From assembly GCA_010645155.1 (NCBI GenBank), contig CM021312.1, positions 9,560,182 to 9,624,181 of the forward strand: a DNA stretch of 64,000 bases, in the 5' to 3' direction. Of the stretch, positions 1 through 10,303 are shown piece after piece (the first letter of the stretch is position 1; each line of letters starts with the position of its first letter). Made by a program: the position numbers and the translations under genes. The DNA comes from Tigriopus japonicus (lineage: Eukaryota; Arthropoda; Copepoda; Harpacticoida; Harpacticidae). The notes under the pieces were generated by a model. The model made no database searches, had not been told where the DNA came from, and saw nothing but the letters and a program-made list of their open reading frames with translations.

Positions 1-220
1 GACACAATCAACCACTTTAAGAAACATGAAAATTTAACCACCAATCCTGGATGATATTCTAAAAAGGGGAAGGGGGCCTTGACTCAAGAAAGTTTAAGAA
101 CCCCTGAGGTAAGTTTTTTTTAATTGGTGGTTATGCCTTTTTTTTGAGTAATCCAAGATGTTAGTAAATTGTACAAATTGTGTAGTTGATGTGGTTGATA
201 AAAAACTTCATACTTTTCAG

Positions 221-414
221 GCATACTGGCAAGTCAGGCTAAAATCAGGCTTCGGAAGATGAATACCAAGTATCAAATTAATCCCACTGTTGTGCGACCA
301 AGGGCTATTTTTGTGCTTCCCCAAGACGCAAGCCTTAACAGCCCACCGAGTAAGGGGCGGTTCGAAGAATTATGGAGGGAAATGAATGAAAAAACAGAAC
401 TTTTTCCCATCTAA
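221..414 (+). CDS. Probable 3'-terminal coding exon of an unidentified upstream gene (partial)
   Basis: A pyrimidine-rich acceptor ending TTTTCAG at 220 is followed by a reading frame (after two bases of a split codon) of 63 residues to a TAA at 412-414. The peptide looks like real protein: a basic start (residues QAKIRLRKMNTKY), then VVRPRAIFVLPQD, and an acidic, tryptophan-containing end (RFEELWREMNEKTELFPI). An AATAAA lies at 561-566, a sensible distance downstream. The preceding exon must lie left of the window, because the only nearby donor-like site (CTGAG/GTAAGT at 108) cannot be joined in frame. I do not recognise the protein. It could be an open frame by chance, but the acceptor, composition and polyadenylation signal together favour a real exon. 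Confidence 0.5.
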
Positions 415-1060
415 TCTACCCCTAAAGCCAGCTTTCATCATTGAGAGATTAGTTTTTGGTAATGTGTCCTTGATTGAGACTGTTACATGTGATGTCTACA
501 AAAAATCCATTTATTTAGTCCAGAATAGGCTCAATGACGATTATCAGTTTAAACAGCACAAATAAACTTTTCTCTTGATAATGTGTTTACACAAAACCTA
601 CATTTTGAAATCAAAATAAAAAAGTATCAAAGCAATATAAATGGCAAGAAAAATTATGTCATGAGTTTTCCCAAACTTTTTTCAAACTTCGCATACAAAT
701 TGGAAATTGATACAAATTGGGTTCAAATTCAGTTAAGATATATCCACCAATGGATCCAACCATCTTTGACATTTTTGATTGTTCTAAATCGATCTTGCAA
801 ATAAACAAATAATTCCAACTCCAAAAAATCTTCCCAGGCATTTGGTTTTCCGAAAAATAGTTTGTTTGACCATATCCTAAATTTACAATATTTGTATTTT
901 TTGGAACATTCCAACATTCTGGGACAAATTAAGATCTGATCCGGCATCCTCAAGTTGGATCAAAAAAAGCTAAAGGAAACTGCCTTTATTAATCGGATTT
1001 TGGACTTGATTTCATCACGCAACCTTGGTTATACTTTAATCTCGACAAGAGGAAATTGTG
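415..1060. other. Intergenic, no gene seen
   Basis: After the candidate poly(A) signal this stretch is AT-rich and contains only short open frames with no recognisable protein. Around 925-960 there is a short GATCTGATCC-type stretch resembling the repeat seen near 48740 and 50800. Confidence 0.4.
561..566 (+). promoter_or_regulatory. Candidate polyadenylation signal AATAAA
   Basis: Canonical AATAAA about 147 bases past the TAA of the putative terminal exon at 221-414, in the same orientation. It supports a transcript ending near 580-600. Confidence 0.4.
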
Positions 1061-1068
1061 GTTTCAAC

Positions 1069-4000
1069 TAGAGCGCTATAATAAAAGAGTACGCGCATGT
1101 GCCATTTTGGTCCCAAGACGTCGGTTCCATTGTACTGTGGTTCTTGGGTTCGACCTGTTTGAGGCAACTTTACCTATGCACTATTTACTATCAAATTGAC
1201 GCTCATGATCTCAGCTTACCTTTGAAAGCATAATGTTTGACCTTCATAGCCTTTAAAGGCCAAGGCTGGCCAAATCCGTGGGTGCCGGAAGATAACCTTC
1301 TCGTTCTCCTTAAACCTCGATGCGCGTTCAAGCCCAGTGCTGCTGTGAATTGACTCGGTAATGTCAGCTCTTGATGAATCTCCACGCTGATTTGCATTGA
1401 GTTTCTTACTTTTTAGGAAAACTTAATCTAACTAGATACCAAATTGATTGGTGAATATTTAGAACGTTACTTGAAGCCATTAGAGCGTTTTCCTTGCGCA
1501 CAATATTGCATTGTCATGTGAAATGACTTTTTTGTTGAACAATTATCTGGCAGCCCTGGTGAAGTTGCGCATTCGTAGCAGTCGTCAGGCTGACAGTGCT
1601 ACAGACTGTTATGCCTAACTTTGTAAAAAGTTTTGATATTTTGTACTCATAATATATATGACAGAAGCTATTTAAGTAAGTTTTTGCAATTCATCTATCA
1701 ATTTTTGACTTTGTCACTAATTATTACATGAAACTAAAGAAGCTCATGGGATAGAAGTATCATTTCAAATATTGGACCTGATATAAAGCAAATTGTAATG
1801 GTTCTTTCTTCACATGAAATGTTTCAAACTTATGAATCAAAGATGCAAAGAAGTTGTATTTGGTCTTGCTGAATATCAAACTCATCAAAAATATTGCAAC
1901 AAAGAACTCCAAACTGGTTTTGCTATTTTTTTAAATGAAAATAGATCACCTAAATGAAATACTCACTTTCATGAATGGATAAGCATATTTGGACAATTTT
2001 AGCTTGAGATTTGGGGTCCAAACTGGCTAAGAATGGATCAGAACATGGCTTGGGTGTTTTGTAGTACAGGAAAAATTTATTTTGATTGATTGTCAAAACA
2101 GCTTGAGAATTATAATAATTTCTTTAATAAGTTTTTGAAGGGTTGGTCTCACTTCTGACACATCCCCAGCCATTTTGAGCCCGGAATCCCCAGCTTAATT
2201 TGTTTGATAACACTCTTCTATTGGAAAGGACTTTTTCCAGACGTCATTGAAAATAACATCAACATCCCTTCAGCAATAAATTCTCAAATCAAAAGTCATT
2301 CTTAAATTGATTTACCACCCAGAACATTGTGCAAATATTTAGAGGGTATTGGTGAGAAGAAAAAAAATCCAAAAAAAAAGACAAGTGGAGAGCCTGAATA
2401 AATGATGGAGAAGAGAAAAAAATGAAAGGCTTTAGGTTAAGATAATATCAGGTGGGAGCAAAAGTCAACAGTTTTGATGCCTGATTTGAAAGACGCACAA
2501 GAAGGGGTTGAATAGATATTTAGGGGCAATGAGTCCAATACAGTCGAATCTTGATATAAGAAACTTTCGCGATATAAGAAACTTTTCCGTGCTGACCAAA
2601 ATTTTACTACATAAGAATTCTCGATATAAGAAATTTTCCATTTTTCCTCAATCTCGATATAAGAAACATTTTCAAAGTTTTGGCCTTTGGCCTCTTGCTT
2701 AATCTGGTCACAACACAAAACCAAACATAACAAAACTAAGCATTTCTTTCCTTCAAAAAAATAATGAAAGCCCATTTTGCCAACAAATATGCAATGCTTG
2801 AGAGTGAAAAAAATTGTGTGTCTGCCAAAGCAAAACCTAGTATAATTTAAACTCCAAGGAAGTGTCATGCGAACCCAAGAAAGTCTCTCAAATTTAAAAT
2901 CAAACTAAGAATAGAAGATTTGCAGTTGAGATGTTCCAAAAAAAAAAATAGCAAAAAAACTTCGTCAGTATGAAAGCGTGGCAGGCTCAATTTTTTTAAA
3001 AAAGTTGTTTGTCCCTGTATAGGTGAGATAATTTACCAATCATGATAACAAAATTGTACCTTCTACTCTAATTTTTTCTGTCAAATTGAGATTGAAACAA
3101 GTTCTTAAGCTTTGTAATAGAGATAAATGCATGCACTTGTTATGTAAATTTGTGAGTTTTAATAACGATTTTTTAAAAGCTAATTTTTTGAGTCAATGTC
3201 GTATTGTGTTGTAATATAAGTAAGTTTATAAGGTTATGTAAAGATGAGGTAAACTCCTTTGGTAGTTTCCTTGTATTTTATATCGTTTCCTGAACCAATT
3301 TTCTTGAGTCTTGATATAAGAAAAATCTTGATATAAGCAACATTTTGCCGCTGACAGAAAAGTTTCTCATATCGAAATTCGACTGTAATTGAAATGATAC
3401 TTCTATCCCATGAGCTTCTTTAGTTTCATGTAATAATTAGTGACAAAGTCAAAAATTGATAGATGAATTGCAAAAACTTACTTAAATAGCTTCTGTCATA
3501 TATATTATGAGTACAAAATATCAAAACTTTTTACAAAGTTAGGCATAACAGTCTGTAGCACTGTCAGCCTGACGACTGCTACGAATGCGCAACTTCACCA
3601 GGGCTGCCAGATAATTGTTCAACAAAAAAGTCATTTCACATGACAATGCAATATTGTGCGCAAGGAAAACGCTCTAATGGCTTCAAGTGACGTTCTAAAT
3701 ATTCACCAATCAATTTGGTATCTAGTTAGATTAAGTTTTCCTAAAAAGTAAGAAACTCAATGCAAATCAGCGTGGAGATTCATCAAGAGCTGACATTACC
3801 GAGTCAATTCACAGCAGCACTGGGCTTGAACGCGCATCGAGGTTTAAGGAGAACGAGAAGGTTATCTTCCGGCACCCACGGTTTTGGCCAGCCTTGGCCT
3901 TTAAAGGCTATGAAGGTCAAACATTATGCTTTCAAAGGTAAGCTGAGATCATGAGCGTCAATTTGGTAGTAAATAGTGCATAGGTAAAGTTGCCTCAAAC

Positions 4001-4088
4001 AGGTCGAACCCAAGAACCACAGTACAATGGAACCGACGTCTTGGGACCAAAATGGCACATGCGCGTACTCTTTTATTATAGCGCTCTA
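1069..4088. mobile_element. hAT-like foldback element with 700-bp terminal inverted repeats
   Basis: The left arm (1069-1768) and right arm (3389-4088) are reverse complements of 700 bases each, with only a few mismatches seen by eye. The ends read TAGAGCGCTATAATAAAAG, which fits the loose hAT terminal pattern (T/C-A-R-N-G). Both sides carry the perfect 8-bp direct repeat GTTTCAAC (1061-1068 and 4089-4096), the target duplication length of hAT transposons. No transposase frame is visible, so the element is non-autonomous. The loop carries a second element at 2541-3385. The same 64-residue open frame appears in both arms (1203-1397 minus, 3760-3954 plus) only because the arms are copies. The near identity of the arms suggests recent insertion or arm conversion. 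Confidence 0.85.
2541..3385. mobile_element. pogo/Tigger-like non-autonomous DNA element
   Basis: The left end CAGTCGAATCTTGATATAAG and the reverse complement of the right end (CAGTCGAATTTCGATATGAG) form terminal inverted repeats, each flanked by TA (2539-2540 and 3386-3387), the target duplication of Tc1/mariner/pogo elements. The motif 'CGATATAAGAAA' recurs several times inside both ends (2560-2670, 3310-3340). No transposase frame is seen. It sits in the loop of the 1069-4088 foldback element and abuts its right arm. Confidence 0.75.
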
Positions 4089-4504
4089 GTTTCAACGAAC
4101 ATTGTGCACGTGTCCAATTGAGTTGGAGGTTCGGCTCCTTTAGTCAGCTATCTAGCCTTGAAGGCAAAACCGATGAATGAGAGGAGGGGAGAAACGTCTC
4201 GTGTCCTCTACGAAACCGCTCTAGAAGAGCCCTTTTGAGTTGGAGTCGAGGAGAGAAAAAGGCCAGGCGGCCTTGGAACAGGGTCCCCTGTTTCACCAGG
4301 GAAAAATACTAAAAATGTTTATGCAACTGCTTCTTTGATTAAACGCTGAATCTTCACCAAATTCTATTTTACGCCTTATTCGGCTTTGGGCATAATTTAA
4401 ATCTCACAGAAAAAAGAGCAAAACAATCATTTTCTTTCACTTTCACAAAAAGCAATGAGTAAATTACGAATGGTCTAAATATGTTTTGTGACTGAGGACT
4501 GGAA

Positions 4505-4635
4505 AAGTATTTATTCTTACTGTGCAGCAGAAATTTCAGGCGTTTCAATGTGTCAGGTCAGCTGATGTTTGCTCGTCAGCTAACCTTCTTACTCTTTGAA
4601 ACGTCTAGACTTTCTTCACTACGGCAAAAAGAAAT
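4505..4635. mobile_element. Palindromic MITE, CAGCTGA-core family, copy A
   Basis: About 130 bases fold back on themselves: the left part carries GCAGCAGAAATTTCAGGCGT, the right part the complement-like GAAACGTCTAGAC, and the centre TCAGCTGATG and GTCAGCTAAC. The order of motifs matches copies at 10819, 18208 and 23557. This is the most diverged copy, and its outer ends are uncertain. Confidence 0.55.
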
Positions 4636-4880
4636 TCCAGGCCCTTTTTATGACCTTTCGGCATTTTTATGACATCACACCTCTAAAAAAATAATCAGGA
4701 TAAGACTTTTTTCAACGATAAAATGACAAAATCTCTTTTCCAAGGTTATTCATTCAAAAAGCTGGATGGAACTTCTGAATGAATAATTGACTCCCAGGTT
4801 AAGGAGCCGTTTGGTATATATTGAAGCCATCTAAAACGTTGCCCTCCAATCAAACAAGAAACAAAAACAACACGAGCTAC

Positions 4881-5105
4881 CTTGTTCCTTCTCAAAACTG
4901 ACGAATGGCAACCCTGAGGAGCCACTCTGGTGCTCTCTTTTTGGACCAACATATGCTTCTTGTTCTTTGCCCCTGGTTCTCTGTGTCTGTAACGGCAGTC
5001 TCTAACTTCTTGCATCTGTGTGCGTTTGTCATTGACAGAGGAGATCTGTATCCTCTCTTCAACAGTTTTCAGAGCCTCATGGATCCAATTCTGTCGATCT
5101 TGTTC
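4881..5105 (-). CDS. Candidate isolated coding exon, unrecognised
   Basis: On the minus strand an acceptor (TTGATGCAG) at 5106-5108 and a donor (AACAAG/GTAGCT) at 4880-4879 bracket 225 bases, exactly 75 codons open in phase 0. The peptide begins EQDRQNWIHEALKTVEERIQ and is polar and helix-prone, then basic (RYRHREPGAKNKK). I do not recognise it and find no partner exon nearby, so it may be an orphan exon, a fragment of a mobile element or a chance frame. Confidence 0.25.
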
Positions 5106-5853
5106 CTGCATCAAGTACAATACTAGGATTGGCTATAATTATTTTTCTTAAAAGAGCTGGATCATGTGCCAAAGAGACCGTCAGTGTTGCCAAGTGGCTC
5201 GAGAAACAACTAGTGCTTTTGAAGAGGCAAAATGACTCCTTTGAGTAGCATATTCATAGGAATTTAAAGGATCCTTATCTCTATATGCAGCTCTGAAAAA
5301 GTCACTTGTTGGGTGAGTTCAACCTAGTTTAAGGCATTTGTCCCATTGAAGTGGGATGGGATGGGAATTGGCCAAAGTCAGAATCTAGTGCAACAGGTTG
5401 TTCAAAACAGGAACAAATATGATCGCATAATTGCTTCTTTGACCTCTCAAATGCAGCAAGTGTACAATCTTTCCATAAAAATGAAAGGTGAATGTATTGG
5501 CTAGCCTTTCATTCCTAATCCAAGAGTGTTAAGGATTATTGCTCAAAGATAAGGTATGACGAACCTTTGAAAGAAAAAAGGCAGCATTATATACAGTAGC
5601 TATAAATGAGAAGTCATTTGCATGCAAATGCAGCAGACTACTAGAGATTGTTCGGGTCTTATATTCTGATTCAAGATTACTTGTGCTCTCCAGCTCCCTT
5701 TTTATAAAATTAAAGAATATCTTATTGGCATTGAAAGTATGAATATGAAAGTGAGTCACGAACAATTCCAGTGTCTTCACATTTATTGATGACACAAATA
5801 AAGGAACTTAATGGCTCCAAATCGCAAAAAAAAGTTTTTGGTTACTCAAAGTA

Positions 5854-7259
5854 CAGGGTGAGGCACTAGACTTACAACTATCATCTATAACCATGAATGA
5901 ATTTGCATCCAGTAGTGTATACATTTTTAATCTAAATCCCATGAAAGTATAAAAAGCAGATAAGTTTCCAAAACCTCAAAGGGACCCTTTTGTTCTTAGG
6001 ACTGTAAAATGTGAGGACACAACAAACCGCAACTTTTTGTTACTTTTGTTGATATCAAATCTTCCCATTCAAGGGTAAAATTGAATTGTACTGCAAAATT
6101 CTTAATTGTAAGGTATCTGAATGCAGACTGCAGAATAACTGAAACCCTTTGAAAGCAAAACAAAGCTTTTGTAGTTTAATTATGCACATGTTTGGCCTGT
6201 TTTTGGATGCAATTCATTTCAACTACAATTCAAAGGCAAATTTAAATGTTGTACAGCTTTAGCTTTGTTGCACAAATGGAACATGGCCAACAAGGAGACC
6301 TTTAGTACAATGAACCACACTAAAACCTCTGGAGAAATTATCTTCTTCTTTGATATACGTAATATCTGAAATTGAAAGTAAACGTTTCTCTCAATTCTTT
6401 AATTTTGTCTTTGTATCTATTAAATTGTCTTGTTTACTTTTTGGAAAGTGGGAGATCACGGTTGCCAATGCATGGGAAAAAACTCCGCTTGATGAGCATT
6501 AATTAATGCCTCACTCTTGGGGATGATTGTTGGTTAGCCAATTTATAGACTTGTCTATCATTAGTAATTCAGCACAATTATTTCAACACAAGTTTAAGGG
6601 TTTGAACCAACAAATCTGGAGTATTGAACACGTATATCAACAAAATCTATCTTTTCCTTTTTCCTCATTCAGGTGTTATATGCCATTGATTCTAGAGATG
6701 GTTCAAAGGATAGTAGTATTTTTTTTCTTTACAAAAAGGGAAGAAATTGTTGCAAAATACTTTTGAGATGGCTTTTCAAGCATGTTTCTTAATTGTTACA
6801 CAATAGATGTGAACAAACAAAAGACAAGATAAATTCTTGAATCCATATTTTGAAAAACCAAGTATAGATGATTAAAATTCATTCAATTTTCAAGAAATTG
6901 TCATAAACCATATTTAGGGTTCCTTGTGAGAAATTTGCAGATTTATCTGAATTTTTTGCCCAGCTTTTGAAAGACATCCTCCTCCTAAAAGCTTTTAAGG
7001 CATAATTCTGAAAAACTAGTTCTGGTTTTTGATGGAATAAAGAAGCTTTTTGACAAATAATTTGGTTTTTATTAAATCTCCCAAAACCCAAAAAAAATAC
7101 ACACATTTCAAAGAAAGACGACAAAAAATACTCTCTTTCATTTTTTCCAAGTTTTACAATAAGATTAGAAATGCATAGTGTCAAATGTCAAAGCCTTTTT
7201 CATAAGCAACTTTTTTCTGGCGCCATCATCCATTTTCTGGATTCTGGAGGTTCACCCTG
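5854..7259. mobile_element. Possible mariner-like element or pair of ends (about 1.4 kb)
   Basis: CAGGGTGA ends face each other at 5854 and 7259, each flanked by TA (5852-5853, 7260-7261), and the 1.4-kb spacing fits a mariner. The left inner sequence (CAGGGTGAGGCACTAGACTT) resembles the right end of the element at 28032-28823. However, the two ends of this one match each other only over about 8 bases, and no transposase frame can be read. It is either a badly decayed element or two unrelated solo ends. Confidence 0.4.
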
Positions 7260-7261
7260 TA

Positions 7262-7793
7262 TCACCAAACTTCCGTGACGCATCCGATACTTTGACAAAC
7301 TAATTTTGAATGGGAAAAGGACGAGAGCCTTTGCCTATCAAAGATGAAAGTTTCCAACCTTTTGATGTGCCAGATTGAAGACGTCACTTGTCACTTTATG
7401 GCAAAGTGACCTTTTTCTTATAACATATGTAGACCTTTCACGAAAGGAACATTGTTCGTCTTTCCGTTGTTGCAGCCAATTACTGCATGAAAGTTCCAAG
7501 TTGAGTAGAAATAAGCCTCTTTGAGGAAGGACAAACGCTGTTCTATCAGAATCCATTTTTCGCTGACCATGCTGAAACTGAAAGCAACTTTTGAGATTTA
7601 ATCTCTCTTGAGTCTCGTGGAAAATTAGTTCCAAAATTGGCTTCCCGTGGTGAAACGTTGACAAGGCTATTAAAGATGCAGAAGGGTCATCCCGAGTATT
7701 AGTTGTGAACAATTCAGCTATTTTTGAGATTCCACATCTTGGTTTTGGCAAATTTTGTTGTATTGGGAAGGTGACAATTTTGATTAGCGAAGG
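7262..7793. other. Intergenic, only unassigned open frames
   Basis: A 137-codon minus-strand frame (7751-7338) fills most of this stretch. It starts with a methionine and has no recognisable motif, signal peptide or repeat, and I see no splice partners. I leave it unannotated as a gene. Confidence 0.3.
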
Positions 7794-7801
7794 TTGATGA
7801 C

Positions 7802-8496
7802 TAGAGCGGCCGAAAATATTTAATTTTAAAGGCCAAATATTTAAATAATATTTAAGAAAAAAACGTCAAAACATTTAAAAAAATATTTAAATTTGCAAGG
7901 AATTTGGAGCAATAAATTGGTATTTTTGAAAATTTTAATTTAAAAATCCAAATATATGCTGAAAAATTGGCAATGTCGGAATACAAGCAAACAAATCTTT
8001 AGTGCTAAAAAATCATAGGGGGCAATAAAAATGGTTATTTTTGACAGTCCTAATTTATACCCTACATTAAACTAATATTTTACTGCCTAAGGTTTGGTTG
8101 AATATTTAAACCAGATTTTTGATAATTGTTTTATGTTGGTGTTGCGGTTTTCTATTTTAGATTAAAATCTTTTAATGTAATTTTTGAGGCCAAGCTGCAA
8201 ATATTTATTTCCCACTTATATTTTTCATTTTAGTTCGCCTATTCTCCCAAAAATAGTCGAAATTTCTTTTGAAAATTTGAAAATTTTTGACAATGTAGTT
8301 TTTGGAAAGGTCAGGTTTTTGTTAAAATATCAAAATGTATCCAGAAATCGTGGAGATTGTTGAAATATTTCGATTAAAAACGGGAAATTTCCTTTAATTT
8401 TAGAAGAAAAAGCCCAAATATTTAAAACTTGCTCAAAAACCCAAAATATATAAATTAAATATTTTTTTATTTAATTAAATATTTTCGGCGGCTCTA
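7802..8496. mobile_element. hAT-like MITE, AT-rich, 695 bp
   Basis: The ends TAGAGCGGCCGAAAATATTT and (reverse complement of the right) TAGAGCCGCCGAAAATATTT match at 19 of 20 bases. The perfect 8-bp direct repeat TTGATGAC flanks it (7794-7801 and 8497-8504), as expected for hAT insertion. The interior is dense in AAATATTT and has no coding frame. A decayed relative of its left end lies at 48463-48512. Confidence 0.85.
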
Positions 8497-8609
8497 TTGA
8501 TGACTCTTTGACTCTTCAGTATTACTCTTCGTTTTTAACCTCCTTTTGAGTATTTTGCTGGAGACAGATTTTTGGCCAAACTTTCATGCCAAATATTTCC
8601 TTTTCATGA

Positions 8610-8921
8610 CAAAACCGCCAAAATTTCGATGGACAAAATCCAAATATTTGCCAAGATTTGCTAAAATTTACTGAGTATCCTGTTCAGATCTGTTTTAGTG
8701 AACCGCTTAATGCTCTTTCTTCTCGTTTTATCGAATCACCTCCAAAATTTATGACTAATAAAACTGTCATCAGAGGTGTTTTTACCATTACTCACTTAAA
8801 TACCATTCAAAAGGAAGCTCTTTTAGCAGTAATCAAACGTGCATGCAGCTTTGCAAATATGAATCACGACGAATTCCGACCATTTTACACAACTGTGAAT
8901 TTATTTGCCGAATATGTTTTT
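8610..8921 (+). CDS. Candidate coding exon or gene fragment, unrecognised
   Basis: An open frame runs from after a stop at 8607 to a strong donor (TTTTT/GTAAGT) at 8922. The peptide includes VQICFSEPLNALSSRFIE and a helix-like AVIKRACSFANMNHDEFRPF, with better composition than the surrounding AT-rich frames. No upstream acceptor or downstream partner is obvious. It could be a relic of a mobile element or an old pseudogene. Confidence 0.25.
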
Positions 8922-9220
8922 GTAAGTGGAAAATGTCTCTTAATATAGAGCACAACAGATCATTTCATGATTGATCATACAAGACCAACGAAAATTCGGA
9001 CAACGGTTCTTAAAAAAACTCCAGTTGGAATACATCTATTTTTCTCGTAAAAATAAGACTCCTCCGTTAAGTTAAACTTTGTAATTCGGTTTTCAGGTCA
9101 ATTGGACTTTGGTAATTCAAAGCTTAGCACATCACCTGATACGAAAGAAATGAGATAGCCATTAAAATTGCTTCATAATAAAAAACAACCCCATATTGTT
9201 GACCCTAGAACCCTCTCAAA

Positions 9221-9469
9221 CAGGGGTCGGCAACCAGTGGGCTGCGGCCCAAATGTGAGCCTAAGGGTGGTCGTTGGTGGGCCTAGGTGCTATGGATAAA
9301 GTCCAAAACAGGGGGCCCGAGAGCCATCCATAGTACTGTACTTGTGGGACCAAAGCTCTTCGATAGCTGATTTGTGGGCACCTGAACCTACCAATGCCTG
9401 TTTGACGGGGCCCTGACAACACAAATCAAGTTTCGTTGGCCTTGATCTAAAAGTGGTTGCCGATCCCTG
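9221..9469. mobile_element. Old hAT-like MITE, 249 bp
   Basis: The left end is CAGGGGTCGGCAACCAGTGG; the right end reversed reads CAGGGATCGGCAACCACTTT, a typical hAT terminal repeat with the CAGGG start. The flanking octamers (CTCTCAAA and CCCTAAAA) agree at six of eight positions, as expected for an aged 8-bp duplication. It is GC-richer than its surroundings and carries no gene. Confidence 0.75.
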
Positions 9470-10083
9470 CCCTAAAACTAGCATTTAGATCACAGATGAA
9501 ATAAGGATGACCGTGACTCAGATGTCAAAGGAGAAAATGGAGATTTTTTTTCTAAATAGTTTTCCTGAACATCAGATGATGTCGGTGCTGAAATTTTCAA
9601 TCAGGTAAAAAATAAAAAAAAGAGTCCTTACTCGAGATCTCTTTCTTTGGGGGACACAATTTCCTTGTTGAATGTCATGCAAGGGGATAAAATTTTGGTG
9701 CACATTGATAGAAAAACATGTTATATTTTTGAGGAAATAGTCCCTCTTGATGGGGACAAAAAGATAATTTACTTTTGTGTTTTTATATGTTATTATATTA
9801 TTTATAATTTTTATGCATTTAGTTGGTAAGCAAAAGGAAAATGGATTCGGATAGAAACAGGCTCTAAAACAAGAAAAAATGTTACTTGCTAATCCAATTG
9901 AAAGTTGAACTACTTTATTTCAAAGTCACCTACGCATATGTTTTTCAGATTACCCGTTGTTTTAGGTCAAGTGTGGTTCTGGGTGTCCTAGTTGGGGTCA
10001 CAATTCAGCTTTTTACTCTAAATCCATGAATGACATGAATTAATTTGTCGTGGCCTAAATATTTAACCTTGAATTGTTTACAG

Positions 10084-10095
10084 TTCGTCGTCACA
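10084..10095 (+). other. SGSM: 5' UTR stub of SGSM exon 1
   Basis: GTTTACAG ends at 10083, so the first coding exon probably begins at 10084 with 12 untranslated bases before ATG. That implies at least one non-coding 5' exon further upstream, which I cannot place. Confidence 0.5.
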
Positions 10096-10303
10096 ATGCC
10101 CACCTCATCTACTTCGTCTTCCACGTCGAGTGCATCCAGCGACAATCCTGGTGCCAATTCAGAGCAAAAGGACCAGCTCATGACCCTTCTCAAAAAGGAG
10201 GTTAAGCACATCATGGAGGAGAGTGTCATGCTCAAGACAATCCATGAGGATAGTTCTACTGTGACTTCGCTTTGTGCAGTGGTTGACACGTGTCTCTCGT
10301 TGG
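10096..10303 (+). CDS. SGSM: SGSM coding exon 1 (start codon, RUN domain start)
   Basis: Residues 1-69. A serine/threonine-rich leader ([15 protein letters not shown]) precedes the conserved RUN start ([13 protein letters not shown], then [11 protein letters not shown]), as in vertebrate SGSM. The ATG at 10096 follows a splice acceptor by 12 bases and is the only methionine before the domain. Donor G/GTGAGT, phase 1. Confidence 0.9.

Noticed and set aside
1..108. Exon ending at CTGAG/GTAAGT joined to the exon at 221
   Set aside because: The join would need phase 1 and places a TGA immediately before the junction; all three frames of 1-108 contain stops.
2437..2868. 143-codon minus-strand frame
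   Set aside because: It overlaps the left end of the pogo-like element and is made of its repeated TCTTATATCGAG motif.
1203..3954. Identical 64-residue open frames at 1203-1397 (minus) and 3760-3954 (plus) as a duplicated gene
   Set aside because: They lie inside the two inverted arms of the hAT-like element and are identical only because the arms are copies; no coding features are visible.
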